NCBI RefSeq assembly: GCF_004153455.1
Contig: NZ_SDQE01000001.1
Coordinates: 930,001-994,000 of the forward strand
DNA from: Allopusillimonas ginsengisoli
GTDB taxonomy: Bacteria; Pseudomonadota; Gammaproteobacteria; Burkholderiales; Burkholderiaceae_B
Direction: 5' to 3'
Length of the DNA: 64,000 nucleotides
Under the pieces are notes generated by a model. It searched no databases. It was not told the origin of the DNA and was given only the letters and a program-made list of their open reading frames with translations. Both the position numbers and the translations under genes were made by a program. This document shows positions 9,591 to 17,935 of the stretch, piece after piece. Numbering within the stretch: position 1 is the first letter of the stretch; each line of letters starts with the position of its first letter.

Positions 9591-10673
9591 ATGCTCCGCC
9601 GGTTTTCGTCCCAGTCACTCGCCCCAAACATGAATCCTGTTACCAACCTAAGTACCGACACACGCCTTCTAGCGCTGCAACAATGGCTGAACGGCCTCGC
9701 CGGCCAGCATGAACTAGACATGTCCACTCTGGAACCTGCATCCAGCGACGCCAGCTTTCGCCGATATTTTCGGTTACAGGCCGGCCACGGCACGGTCATC
9801 GTCATGGATGCGCCACCGCCGCATGAAGACTGCGGACCTTTCGTTCATGTTACCCGCCTGTTGGCCGAAGCCGGCCTGAATGTGCCCACTGTCCTTGCTC
9901 AGAATCAGTCCGACGGTTTTTTGCTCCTGTCTGACCTTGGCCGCGTTACGTTTTATCAGGCTGTCCAGGCGGGCCTGGATGACGCCAGCCTGCAAACGCT
10001 GTATCGCGGCGCGCTGGGCGCACTGGTGCGCATGCAGCAGGCGAGCACCCAGGGCCTGCATGCCTTCGACGCCACCCGGCTGATGGAAGAACTTTCGGTG
10101 TTTCCTGAATGGTATGCCCAGACGCACTGCAATGCAGCACTCACTGATGCCGAGCAGACCATGTTGCGCGACACCTTTGCCATGCTGGTCGCCGATAACA
10201 TCGGCCAGCCCAGTGTCCTGGTGCATCGCGATTTTCATTCGCCCAATTTGCTGGTGGATCAAAACACAGAGCAGCCCGGCATCATTGATTACCAGGATGC
10301 CCTGATCGGCCCCATTACCTACGATATTGCCTCGCTCGTCATGGACGCCCGCACCAGTTGGGAAGAACCGCAGCAACTTGACTGGGCCATACGCTATTGG
10401 GAAACCGCCCGCGCGCAAGGTTTGCCCGTTTCTCCGGATTTTGCGGCGTTCCACCGCGCCTACGAGTGGATGAGCCTGCAGCGCAACCTGCGAATTCTGG
10501 GCGTGTTTGCCCGCTTGTCTCACCGCGATAGCAAACACCATTATCTGGACCACATTCCGCGTGTCAGCGCCTATGTGCGCCAGGTCGCTTCCCGTTATGG
10601 GGTGTTCCGCCCCCTGATGCGCCTGCTGGACAAGCTCGAAGGCCGGCAGACCGCAACAGGGTTTACATTCTGA
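9591..10673 (+). CDS. amgK: N-acetylmuramate / N-acetylglucosamine anomeric kinase AmgK
   Basis: A 360-residue aminoglycoside-phosphotransferase-fold kinase. The catalytic loop HRDFHSPNLLVD and the metal-binding IDYQDALIGP are present. In Pseudomonas, AmgK phosphorylates the anomeric hydroxyl of MurNAc released from recycled peptidoglycan, and MurU then makes UDP-MurNAc; amgK-murU also lies beside lptD there, the same arrangement as here. The ATG at 9591 is taken as start; a second in-frame ATG at 9630 gives a slightly shorter protein and is a real alternative. The stop overlaps the murU start by one base (TGATG). The assignment is by motif and context; substrate preference is inferred. Confidence 0.88.
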   Translation: MLRRFSSQSLAPNMNPVTNLSTDTRLLALQQWLNGLAGQHELDMSTLEPASSDASFRRYFRLQAGHGTVIVMDAPPPHEDCGPFVHVTRLLAEAGLNVPTVLAQNQSDGFLLLSDLGRVTFYQAVQAGLDDASLQTLYRGALGALVRMQQASTQGLHAFDATRLMEELSVFPEWYAQTHCNAALTDAEQTMLRDTFAMLVADNIGQPSVLVHRDFHSPNLLVDQNTEQPGIIDYQDALIGPITYDIASLVMDARTSWEEPQQLDWAIRYWETARAQGLPVSPDFAAFHRAYEWMSLQRNLRILGVFARLSHRDSKHHYLDHIPRVSAYVRQVASRYGVFRPLMRLLDKLEGRQTATGFTF

Positions 10674-11365
10674 TGCGTGCCATGATTCTGGCGGCGGGAC
10701 GCGGCCAGCGCATGCGCCCGCTCACCGACGCGACGCCCAAGCCTTTACTCGAGGCGGGCGGCAAGCCGCTTATCGTATGGCACATAGAAAGGCTGGCTGC
10801 CGCGGGCATACGCGACATCATCATCAATCACGCTTGGCTTGGGGATCAAATTGAAGCCCTGCTGGGCAATGGCGCAAGGTGGGGCGTACGCATTCGCTAT
10901 TCTCCCGAACCGGCGGGCGGGCTGGAAACCGCAGGCGGCATTGTCCAGGCCTTACCTTTTTTCAACGCCCAACCTTTCCTGGTCATCAACGGCGACGTCT
11001 GGTGCGACTGGGATCCCGCGCTGGCGCGAGGGATCGCCCAGGCGCGGCCGGATCCAGGCCTGCACGCCTGGTTACTGCTGGTGGATAACCCCGCGCAGCA
11101 TCCCAAGGGCGACTTTATATTGCATCCCAACCAAACTGTTGGCGTTCCTGATGGCGCGTCACGCACACTTACCTTCGCCGGCATAGGCATTTACCGGCCT
11201 GACCTCTTCAGCGGCCTGCAGCCCGGCGTCTCGGCGCCCCTCGCCCCCTTGTTGCGACACGCAATGGCGGCCGGCAAAGTGACGGGCAGCCATCATGCCG
11301 GCCAATGGGAAGATATCGGCACACCCGAGCGGCTTGCGTTGCTGAATCAGCGCCTGGCTGGCTGA
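10673..11365 (+). CDS. murU: N-acetylmuramate-1-phosphate uridylyltransferase MurU
   Basis: A 230-residue nucleotidyltransferase with the signature LAAGRGQRMRPLTDATPKPLL at the N-terminus and the metal-binding INGDVWCDW near residue 105. Together with AmgK it would turn recycled MurNAc into UDP-MurNAc, bypassing MurA/MurB. It is translationally coupled to amgK. The next 254 bases, up to 11619, hold no recognisable gene or strong terminator. A general hexose-1-phosphate uridylyltransferase is the main alternative, but pairing with AmgK favours MurU. Confidence 0.88.
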   Translation: MRAMILAAGRGQRMRPLTDATPKPLLEAGGKPLIVWHIERLAAAGIRDIIINHAWLGDQIEALLGNGARWGVRIRYSPEPAGGLETAGGIVQALPFFNAQPFLVINGDVWCDWDPALARGIAQARPDPGLHAWLLLVDNPAQHPKGDFILHPNQTVGVPDGASRTLTFAGIGIYRPDLFSGLQPGVSAPLAPLLRHAMAAGKVTGSHHAGQWEDIGTPERLALLNQRLAG

Positions 11366-11619
11366 TGCCGCTGCCCTTGGCAGCAGCACGGCAGGCACGT
11401 TACACTTTAACGTGCGCTTACACTGTGCTGTCCGTTTAAGCAGATCTTCAGGCGTCGAGACGGGCAGCAGCGTCAACGGGCAAAGTTATGTTTCAACATT
11501 TGCCAAATCGCAACCAGTGTTTCCTGCTACTGTCGCCTGTCCACAATCCAGTCTATCCTTTGCAGTTTTTCGCGAGGCGCTTACCCCGCCCCGTCGCGTG
11601 TCATCCAGGAAAAATACCT

Positions 11620-12321
11620 ATGTTCGGTTCCTCCAAACGCCATGTATTCAAGCCTACGGCTTATGGAACAACGCGCCGCTCCCGGCGCATTCCGCGCTGG
11701 CTGGTGCTGATGCTCACTGGCGTCGTGCTGGGCGCGGGCGGCCTGCTGTTCCTGCAAAAAAGCTACGGCCCGCAACGGCTTACCGTTGAGCAGTCCGAGC
11801 AGTTGCATTACGATCTCAACAGCCTGAACATGGACAAGCAACGCCTGCAATCCGAGCTGAACCATCAAACCCGGGAACTGGCCGATGCCAAGGCCAGGCT
11901 GGCGTCACAGGAAAAGCAGTTGGCCCAGGCCAGGGAAACCGTCGAAACCCAAAAGAAAGACATCCTGATGTTTGCCGCCGCCATGCCGCCAGATCCCCGC
12001 GGGACATCGCCGGGCATCCGTGCCGCATCGTTCCACAACCAGGACGGCCAGCTGGTCTACGACGTACTGCTCATGCAAGACGAGAAAAAGGCATCGCGCT
12101 TTGCAGGCAATGCCGAAATGATCGTGGCAGGCACATATTCCAATGGGCGCGCCGGCAATATCAATTTGCCGCCCATCGATCTGTCGCTCGAACGGTATAC
12201 CCAGCTCTCGGGGCAGGCCGATATGCCCCAAGGGTTCAGGCCCAGGCAGGTCGCCATCAAAATCCGGAGCGAAGGCTCACCCAAAGTGGTCGCCACGCGC
12301 ACTCTGATCGTTCAGCGCTAA
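11620..12321 (+). CDS. Membrane-anchored coiled-coil protein of unknown function (DUF6776-like)
   Basis: A 233-residue protein with a short basic N-terminus (about 26 residues), one transmembrane helix at about 27-46 (LVLMLTGVVLGAGGLLFL), a coiled coil at about 60-115 rich in Gln, Glu and Lys, and a C-terminal beta-rich domain (LVYDVLLMQDEKK, RYTQLSGQADMPQGF). This suggests a bitopic inner-membrane protein with a periplasmic domain. I recognise the pattern from DUF6776 proteins of Burkholderiales but know of no established role. The ATG at 11620 has AGGA upstream; the longer frame adds about 44 residues of unlikely sequence. It converges with glnQ, 16 bases away. Confidence 0.72.
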   Translation: MFGSSKRHVFKPTAYGTTRRSRRIPRWLVLMLTGVVLGAGGLLFLQKSYGPQRLTVEQSEQLHYDLNSLNMDKQRLQSELNHQTRELADAKARLASQEKQLAQARETVETQKKDILMFAAAMPPDPRGTSPGIRAASFHNQDGQLVYDVLLMQDEKKASRFAGNAEMIVAGTYSNGRAGNINLPPIDLSLERYTQLSGQADMPQGFRPRQVAIKIRSEGSPKVVATRTLIVQR

Positions 12322-12337
12322 GTTCGCCCTTGCCAGA

Positions 12338-13066
12338 TCACGCCACGTGCTGAAGGAAATCCTTCAGCCGCTGGCTGGGCGGGTTGGTCAGCAGCTCTGC
12401 CGGCGGCCCGTCTTCCGCGATCTTGCCTTCATCGATAAAAATCAGCCGCGTACCCACTTTGCGCGCGAATTCCATTTCGTGCGTGACCACCACCATGGTC
12501 ATGCCTTCTTCGGCCACATCCTGCATCACGCGCAGAACTTCATGCCGCAGCTCGGGATCCAGCGCAGAAGTAGGCTCATCGAATAGCATCAGAATGGGTT
12601 TGATCGCCAGCGCGCGTGCAATGGCCACACGCTGCTGCTGGCCGCCCGAAAGCTGCCCGGGATAATGATCGACCCGGGCGCCCAGCCCCACTTTCTCGAG
12701 CAGGGCTACCGCCTCTTCGCGGGCCTTCTTTCTGGCGGCGCCACGCGTGTGGATAGGGCCAAACATCACATTTTCGAGCGCAGTCAGTTGCGGAAACAGA
12801 TTGAACTGCTGGAACACCATGCCCGCTTCGCGCCGCAACTCGCGCACCTGCGCGCCTTTGCCCCGAACGCTCAGGCCGTTGACGACAATATCGCCTTCCT
12901 GGATCGTCTCCAGCACATTGATACAGCGCAGCAATGTGGACTTACCCGACCCTGACGGGCCCACAATCACGACAACCTCGCCTTTTTCAATGGTGAGATC
13001 GATGCCGTCCAGCACGGTGTTGGGGCCGAACCGCTTGGTCACGTTCTTGAATTCGACAATGCTCAT
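12338..13066 (-). CDS. glnQ: Glutamine/polar amino acid ABC transporter ATP-binding protein
   Basis: A 242-residue ATPase of a polar amino-acid importer. Walker [12 protein letters not shown], the Q-loop region [10 protein letters not shown], signature [12 protein letters not shown], Walker [14 protein letters not shown] and the switch His (VVVTHEM) are intact. It powers uptake with the permease encoded just upstream, overlapping it by 4 bases (ATGA), and the glnH binding protein beyond that. Length and sequence are typical of GlnQ. Substrate specificity comes from the binding protein, which looks like GlnH. Confidence 0.93.
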   Translation of the reverse strand: MSIVEFKNVTKRFGPNTVLDGIDLTIEKGEVVVIVGPSGSGKSTLLRCINVLETIQEGDIVVNGLSVRGKGAQVRELRREAGMVFQQFNLFPQLTALENVMFGPIHTRGAARKKAREEAVALLEKVGLGARVDHYPGQLSGGQQQRVAIARALAIKPILMLFDEPTSALDPELRHEVLRVMQDVAEEGMTMVVVTHEMEFARKVGTRLIFIDEGKIAEDGPPAELLTNPPSQRLKDFLQHVA

Positions 13067-13902
13067 ACGATCTGTGTCCTGTGTTCAACAAACTTGAGCG
13101 TCGCGGCAATGAAGCCGGTAAGCAGCAAGTAGATGACTGCGACAGCGCCCCATATTTCGACCGACCGAAAATTGCTGGCAATGATTTCCTGCCCCTGGCG
13201 CGTCAGCTCAGCCACGCCAATCACGATAAACAGCGATGAATCCTTCAGGCTGATGATGCACTGGTTGCCCATCGCAGGAATCATGCGACGCAACGCCACC
13301 GGACCAATGATGTACAGCAGTATCTTGTAGAACGGCAGCCCCATGGCCTGACCTGCTTCTTTCAAGCCTTTGGGGACGGACTGCAGGGCGCCGCGCACAA
13401 TTTCTGCGATGTAGGCGCCCGAATTGATGATCAGCGTAAAGATGGCGGCGGGAACCGCTTCGATACGCCAGCCGAAAATCAGCGGAACGGCAAAATAGAT
13501 GAACATGACCTGCACAACAATAGGCGTGCCGCGTATCACCAGGATATAAAGCTGCGACAAGAACGACAGCGCAATCGGAATGTAGGCGGCAAAGCGCACC
13601 AGCAATGCAATGGCGATCGCCGCCTGCAGCGCCGTCCAGGCCCAATCCGGCACACCGGACAGGACGGTACTGCCTATCCATGACGCCAGCCTTGCCAACA
13701 GATACAGCACGACAATGGTCGCCACGGCGGCCAGTACCGTCTTCAGGGTTACCTGTACGCGCACGTACGTGGTCACAACCCCCGTCAAGAATCCAATGAT
13801 CGTGCCGCCAATCAAACCCAGCAAGGTGATTTGTATTGTCAGCTTTGCGCCTTCCATGAGGCTGGGCATCGCCGCCCAGATGACAGACCAGTCGAAAGTC
13901 AC
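13063..13902 (-). CDS. glnP: Glutamine-type amino acid ABC transporter permease with inserted segment
   Basis: A 279-residue inner-membrane permease. The N-terminus ([20 protein letters not shown]), [15 protein letters not shown], and the EAA-loop region ([11 protein letters not shown]) closely follow E. coli GlnP, which is only 219 residues. The difference is an insertion at about residues 50-108, with two hydrophobic stretches (around [15 protein letters not shown] and [14 protein letters not shown]) separated by a short hydrophilic turn. It probably adds a helical hairpin while keeping topology. The GTG start at 13902 has GAGG about 8 bases upstream and matches the GlnP N-terminus; the frame continues upstream without homology. 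A terminator separates it from glnH. Confidence 0.92.
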   Translation of the reverse strand: MTFDWSVIWAAMPSLMEGAKLTIQITLLGLIGGTIIGFLTGVVTTYVRVQVTLKTVLAAVATIVVLYLLARLASWIGSTVLSGVPDWAWTALQAAIAIALLVRFAAYIPIALSFLSQLYILVIRGTPIVVQVMFIYFAVPLIFGWRIEAVPAAIFTLIINSGAYIAEIVRGALQSVPKGLKEAGQAMGLPFYKILLYIIGPVALRRMIPAMGNQCIISLKDSSLFIVIGVAELTRQGQEIIASNFRSVEIWGAVAVIYLLLTGFIAATLKFVEHRTQIV

Positions 13903-13952
13903 GTTGATCGCCTCTAAAGTTGAACGCCGAACAAGAGCGGACGTTCGCAAAC

Positions 13953-13988
13953 AAAAAACGGCGACCCAGTGCTGGCACCCGGTCGCCG
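13953..13988 (-). terminator. Intrinsic terminator/attenuator between glnH and glnP
   Basis: On the minus strand a perfect 8-bp GC-rich stem (CGGCGACC with GGTCGCCG, arms 13981-13988 and 13959-13966, 14-base loop) is followed directly by six U residues. It lies 18 bases after the glnH stop and before glnP, so it would let most transcripts end after the binding-protein gene while some read into glnPQ. Confidence 0.8.
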
Positions 13989-14006
13989 TATCGCGTCAGT
14001 CTTGAG

Positions 14007-14771
14007 TTACTGAACCTTTGCGGCTTTTTCGCCGAACCACTTTGTGTAGAGTTCGTCGTACTTGCCGTTGTCCTGCAAAGCCTTGAGCGCCTTGTTCACG
14101 GTTGGCACCAGGTCGCTGCCCTTGGGGAATGCGATACCGTAGTAGTCGCCGCTCTTGAGCGCGCCAACCACCTTCACCCGACCTTTACCGCCCGTGTTGG
14201 CAAAGTACTGGACATTGGGCGTATCGTGCACGACGGCATCCACACGGCCAGTTGCCAGTTCAAGAAACGCGTTGTCAATGTTGGGAAATAGCTTGAGCTT
14301 GGCCTCGGGGACGTTTTCTTTGAGGAAATCAACCGTTGCCGTGCCGATCTTCACCGCCACCGTCTTGCCCTTGAGATCGTCGGCGGTCTTGATATCGCTG
14401 TTATCGTTGTTGACCAGAATGGCCAGGCCGCTTTCGTAGTAAGGGTCGGAAAAATCGATGACTTTCTTGCGATCATCACGGATCGTGATGCCGGCCAGCG
14501 CCGCATCCAGGTTACCCGTTTGCAGGCCGGGAATAATGCCATTGAAATCCATCGGACGAAGCTCGTACTTCAGGTTGGCTTCCTGGGCGATCGCTTCCCA
14601 CAATTCGATATCGAAACCCGTGTATTTGCCGTCTTGCTTGAACTCGAAAGGCACGAATGCGGTATCGGTGGCGACCAGCAGGGTCTTGTCCTGGGCCATC
14701 GCGTTCGTGGCGGGCAGTGCCAGCGCAAGCGTCAGCCCGGCGAGGATTGCTTTAACTTTATTTTTGAGCAT
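14007..14771 (-). CDS. glnH: Glutamine-type periplasmic binding protein GlnH
   Basis: A 254-residue family-3 solute-binding protein that captures substrate in the periplasm for glnPQ. A signal peptide of about 26 residues (cleavage near AMA-QD) is followed by the typical [32 protein letters not shown] and HDTPNVQYF; the match to E. coli GlnH is close along the whole length. A good ribosome-binding site (AAAGGAG) precedes the ATG. The upstream 228-base gap contains a hairpin belonging to the preceding metQ end and an AT-rich stretch that may hold the promoter, but no clear box pair stands out. Confidence 0.93.
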   Translation of the reverse strand: MLKNKVKAILAGLTLALALPATNAMAQDKTLLVATDTAFVPFEFKQDGKYTGFDIELWEAIAQEANLKYELRPMDFNGIIPGLQTGNLDAALAGITIRDDRKKVIDFSDPYYESGLAILVNNDNSDIKTADDLKGKTVAVKIGTATVDFLKENVPEAKLKLFPNIDNAFLELATGRVDAVVHDTPNVQYFANTGGKGRVKVVGALKSGDYYGIAFPKGSDLVPTVNKALKALQDNGKYDELYTKWFGEKAAKVQ

Positions 14772-14952
14772 AACGACTCCTTTAAAAGCGCAATGGTAAC
14801 CGATACCAGCTTCAACACCGCTGAAAACCCGCCCTGACAGGCACTAAAACAGACGGGTTTTAAGGGAAATCCCCAAACAAAACCGGTTTGGCCATGGCCA
14901 CCAAAGCCCCGAAATCCGACTAGTCGAATTTCGTGCAGTTGCGTCACCGCAG

Positions 14953-14975
14953 GCGCCCACCCGTTGCGTGGGCGC
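14953..14975 (-). terminator. GC-rich hairpin downstream of metQ
   Basis: A perfect 8-bp inverted repeat (arms 14953-14960 and 14968-14975, 7-base loop) lies 24 bases after the metQ stop. There is no U-tract, so it may be a transcript 3'-end stabiliser or a Rho-dependent end rather than an intrinsic terminator. Confidence 0.4.
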
Positions 14976-14999
14976 TAGTCTACGGGGAGGAAAACAGCC

Positions 15000-15788
15000 T
15001 TAGAAGGCGGGAACGATGGCTCCCTTGTAGTGCTCCAGAATGTAGGTCTTGATATCGTCGCTATTCAGCGCGGCCACCAGTTTCTTGACGGCAGGATCGT
15101 CCTTTTTGGCTTCTGTGGTCACAATAATGTTGGCATAGGGCGAATCGGACCCTTCAATGAACAGCGCATCCTGAGTGGGGTTCAGGCCGGCTTCCAGGGC
15201 ATAGTTGGTATTGATAAGTGCCAGGTCTACGTCTGGCAATACGCGCGGCAGCGTCGCGGCTTCCAGCTCACGGAATTTCAGCTTTTTGGGGTTGTCGACC
15301 ACATCACGTGACGTGGCCAGGATGTTGCTGGGATCCTTGAGCTTGATCAGGCCCTGCTTTTGCAGCAGCAACAGTGCGCGTGCACCATTGGAAGGGTCGT
15401 TAGGCAAGGCAACTTGCGCGCCTTCCTTCAGGTCTTTGATGTCTTTGATCTTGTCGGAGTATGCGCCGAAAGGCTCTACATGCACCTGGCCCACCGTCAC
15501 CAGCTTGGAGCCGTGCTCTTTGTTGAATGAGTCCAGATAAGGCTGATGCTGGAAAAAATTGACATCAATCTGGCCTTCGGCCACTTGCTGATTGGGTTGC
15601 ACATAGTCGGTGAATACCTTGATATCCAGATCGACACCTTCTTTGGCCAGCACGGGCTTGACGCGTTCGAGCAGTTCGGCGTGCGGAACCGGCGTAGCGG
15701 CCACGCTGAGCTTTTCGGCCTGTGCGGGCGCCGCCACCAGTACCGCAACGCCCAGTGCCAGGGCAGGAACAAAATGCTTGAGAAACAT
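15000..15788 (-). CDS. metQ: D-/L-methionine ABC transporter substrate-binding protein MetQ
   Basis: A 262-residue NlpA/MetQ-family binding protein. Family features include VAATPVPHAELLE, TDYVQPNQQVAEGQIDVNFFQH, and ALPNDPSNGARAL. It delivers methionine to MetNI. Unlike E. coli MetQ, which is a lipoprotein, the signal peptide here ends in APAQA-EK with no Cys, so it should be a soluble periplasmic protein cut by signal peptidase I. It lies 81 bases after metI and is the last gene of the metNIQ operon. Confidence 0.93.
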   Translation of the reverse strand: MFLKHFVPALALGVAVLVAAPAQAEKLSVAATPVPHAELLERVKPVLAKEGVDLDIKVFTDYVQPNQQVAEGQIDVNFFQHQPYLDSFNKEHGSKLVTVGQVHVEPFGAYSDKIKDIKDLKEGAQVALPNDPSNGARALLLLQKQGLIKLKDPSNILATSRDVVDNPKKLKFRELEAATLPRVLPDVDLALINTNYALEAGLNPTQDALFIEGSDSPYANIIVTTEAKKDDPAVKKLVAALNSDDIKTYILEHYKGAIVPAF

Positions 15789-15869
15789 GAGCGACTCCTG
15801 AAAGAGACTGTTTATCTACCAAATAAATGCATTGGAAAAGGCTGGCCGGCATGCCGGCTTGCCCAAGGT

Positions 15870-16529
15870 TTATTTTCGATTCAACTTGGCAACGAGCTTG
15901 TCGCCAAATACTTGTAGCAGTTGGACCAGCACGACAAGGATAACCACGGTTACGACCATGACATCGGTCTGGTAGCGTTGGTATCCGAAGCGCAGCGCCA
16001 AGTCACCCAGCCCCCCGCCCCCGATCACGCCCGACATGGCCGAATAGCCGACCAGCGCGATCGCCGTGACGATGATGGCCGCAACGATGCCGGTGGTGGC
16101 TTCGGGTACAAGCGCCATCAGGACGGTCTGACGGGAATTGGCGCCCATCGCGCGACAAGCTTCCGAGACACCCGGATCCAGTTCCCGCAATACGTTTTCC
16201 ACCAGGCGCGCAAAGAACGGCGCCGCACTGACCACCAGCGGGGGCACGGCCCCCTGCACGCCCAGCGAGGTGCCTGCCAGAATCCGCGTCATGGGAATCA
16301 TGACAATCAGCAAGATCAGAAAGGGGACGGAACGCAGCACGTTGACCACGAAGGACATCACGTGGTAGATGGGCGCATTCTCTATCATCTGGCCTTTGCT
16401 GGTCAAGAATAGCAGCACGCCCAGCGGAAGGCCAATCACAACCGTGAACAGCAGCGAGAACCCTGTCATCAATAGCGTATCTACTGTGGCCTCGAGCATG
16501 AGCGGCCAGTCTATGTTTGCAAGCATCAT
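15870..16529 (-). CDS. metI: Methionine ABC transporter permease MetI
   Basis: A 219-residue inner-membrane permease with about five transmembrane helices. It has the usual MetI sequence: VNVLRSVPFLILLI, the EAA-type loop EACRAMGANSRQTVLMALVPEA, and GYSAMSGVIGGGGLGDLA. Length matches the family (about 217). The start ATGATG at 16529 overlaps the metN stop by 4 bases, so translation is probably coupled. The longer frame upstream runs antisense-like through metN and was discarded. Confidence 0.95.
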   Translation of the reverse strand: MMLANIDWPLMLEATVDTLLMTGFSLLFTVVIGLPLGVLLFLTSKGQMIENAPIYHVMSFVVNVLRSVPFLILLIVMIPMTRILAGTSLGVQGAVPPLVVSAAPFFARLVENVLRELDPGVSEACRAMGANSRQTVLMALVPEATTGIVAAIIVTAIALVGYSAMSGVIGGGGLGDLALRFGYQRYQTDVMVVTVVILVVLVQLLQVFGDKLVAKLNRK

Positions 16530-17536
16530 GGCCGAAGCACCTCGCACTCTATGCCCTCTGCCGCCAGCATCGCGGCGAGGCGCTGCAGCCCCTCCGCCCT
16601 TCCCTGTGCGGAGACGACCAGTTGTCCATAGGGCGTACCCTTGATGCTGCCTACCGAGCCCTGGAGAATACTGAGGTCTACACCCAGCTCCCTGCTGACA
16701 CGGCTCATCATAGGCTGTATGGTGGCGTCGCCACGAAAACTCAGTCTGAACAATCGGCCACCAATTCCTTGCGCCATATCGCGCCAGCCATCGGCGTCCA
16801 TGCCGCTTTCGGACAGCAAGGACTGGGTCACGGCATGTTGAGGATGCAGAAAAACATCCAGCACGTCGCCCTCTTCGACAATACGGCCGGCCTCGATCAC
16901 TGCCACCTTGTCGCACACCGTGCGGATCACATCCATACCGTGAGTGATCAGCACAATCGTGAGCCCCAGACGCTTGTTGATGTCCAGCAGCAGGCGCAGA
17001 ATGGACTGCGTGGTTTCGGGATCCAGCGCAGAGGTGGCCTCATCGCATAACAGCAGTTCGGGACGATTGGCCAATGCACGGGCAATGCCTACCCGCTGTT
17101 GCTGGCCACCCGACAACTGCCGGGGATACTTGGTCGTATGCTCGGAAAGCCCCACGAGGTCCAGGACTTCGTTGGCGCGGGCGGTTTGCGCGGCACGGTC
17201 CAGCCCCGCCAGCCGCAAGGGGAAGCGCACGTTATCGAGCACCGTGCGTGATCGCAGCAAGTTGAAATGCTGGAACACCATGCCAACGCGCTGCCGGTAT
17301 TCCCTCAATTGCGCGTCGCTATACTGGGTAATGTCCTGGCCGCGCACCAGTACTCGCCCTTCGGAAGGGCGTTCCAGCAGATTCAGCATGCGTATGAGCG
17401 TGCTCTTGCCGGCCCCCGAGCGACCAATAATGCCAAACACCTCGCCTTGGGCTATATGCAGGTCCACCCCAGCAAGCGCGTGGGAAACACGGCCCGGCGA
17501 TGCATAGGTCTTGTGAATATTTTCTAGACGGATCAA
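16526..17536 (-). CDS. metN: Methionine ABC transporter ATP-binding protein MetN
   Basis: A 336-residue ATPase: Walker A GRSGAGKSTLI, signature [15 protein letters not shown], Walker B LLCDEATSALDPE, switch His (LITHGMD), and a C-terminal NIL/ACT-like regulatory domain (about 255-336) through which methionine inhibits transport in E. coli MetNI. The start is uncertain: homology begins at a TTG (17536) followed by IRLENIHKTYA, but no strong ribosome-binding site is seen, and the frame is open further upstream. No S-adenosylmethionine riboswitch was recognised in the 240 bases between here and tRNA-Lys. Confidence 0.9.
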   Translation of the reverse strand: MIRLENIHKTYASPGRVSHALAGVDLHIAQGEVFGIIGRSGAGKSTLIRMLNLLERPSEGRVLVRGQDITQYSDAQLREYRQRVGMVFQHFNLLRSRTVLDNVRFPLRLAGLDRAAQTARANEVLDLVGLSEHTTKYPRQLSGGQQQRVGIARALANRPELLLCDEATSALDPETTQSILRLLLDINKRLGLTIVLITHGMDVIRTVCDKVAVIEAGRIVEEGDVLDVFLHPQHAVTQSLLSESGMDADGWRDMAQGIGGRLFRLSFRGDATIQPMMSRVSRELGVDLSILQGSVGSIKGTPYGQLVVSAQGRAEGLQRLAAMLAAEGIECEVLRP

Positions 17537-17736
17537 GATGGAAGACGGTGAAAAATCGGGAAGTCCAGTGGCGGTGGCAATTTGGCACAGCAACCGCACT
17601 GTGAAGCCGCTTAATTTAACATAAGCACTTGTTGTATTCTGGAACTTGCTTATAGCCGGCAGGCATGACAACCGATCCAAATTGGATACCCCACCCGCTG
17701 GCGCCAGGCAGGCTTTGCATGAGCAAACCAAGATAC

Positions 17737-17766
17737 AAAAAAAAGGGCTGCATGATATGCAGCCCT
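17737..17766 (-). terminator. Intrinsic terminator of tRNA-Lys
   Basis: A perfect 9-bp stem (GGGCTGCAT with ATGCAGCCC, arms 17757-17765 and 17745-17753, 3-base loop) is followed on the minus strand by eight U residues. It lies just after the tRNA 3' end. Confidence 0.9.
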
Positions 17767-17776
17767 CCGGTATCAG

Positions 17777-17852
17777 TGGTGGGTCGTGCGCGGCTCGAAC
17801 GCGCGACCAACGGATTAAAAGTCCGGTGCTCTACCAACTGAGCTAACGACCC
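17777..17852 (-). tRNA. tRNA-Lys (anticodon UUU)
   Basis: A 76-nucleotide cloverleaf on the minus strand. The acceptor arms GGGTCGT and ACGACCC pair; the D-arm reads TAGCTCAGTTGGTAGAGCA; the anticodon loop is CTTTTAA, giving UUU; the T-arm contains GTTCGAGC. The terminal CCA is encoded. It is flanked by its own promoter (17867-17895) and an intrinsic terminator, so it is a single-gene unit. Confidence 0.97.
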
Positions 17853-17866
17853 AACCGAAGGGCGAG

Positions 17867-17895
17867 ATTATGACGTGTTTGAAAAACCCTGTCAA
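17867..17895 (-). promoter_or_regulatory. Sigma-70 promoter of tRNA-Lys
   Basis: On the minus strand, TTGACA (17890-17895) and CATAAT (17867-17872) are separated by exactly 17 bases. Six of six and five of six bases match consensus. The downstream edge of the -10 is 14 bases before the mature tRNA 5' end. Confidence 0.85.
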
Positions 17896-17935
17896 ACCAG
17901 CACAGTCCGTTGCAGATATCCGCAACCCAAACGTC

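Noticed and set aside
11366-11619. Possible extra gene or N-terminal extension before the DUF6776-like protein
   Set aside because: Frames here lack homology and a convincing ribosome-binding site; the ATG at 11620 has one and starts a sensible membrane protein.
14772-14950. Palindromic GGCCATGGCC in the glnH upstream region as an operator
   Set aside because: A single short restriction-site-like palindrome without a second copy or a known regulator match; too weak to call.
17537-17736. S-adenosylmethionine riboswitch before metN
   Set aside because: No conserved SAM-I, SAM-II or SAM/SAH core could be recognised; only an AT-rich stretch is seen. A covariance-model search would settle it.
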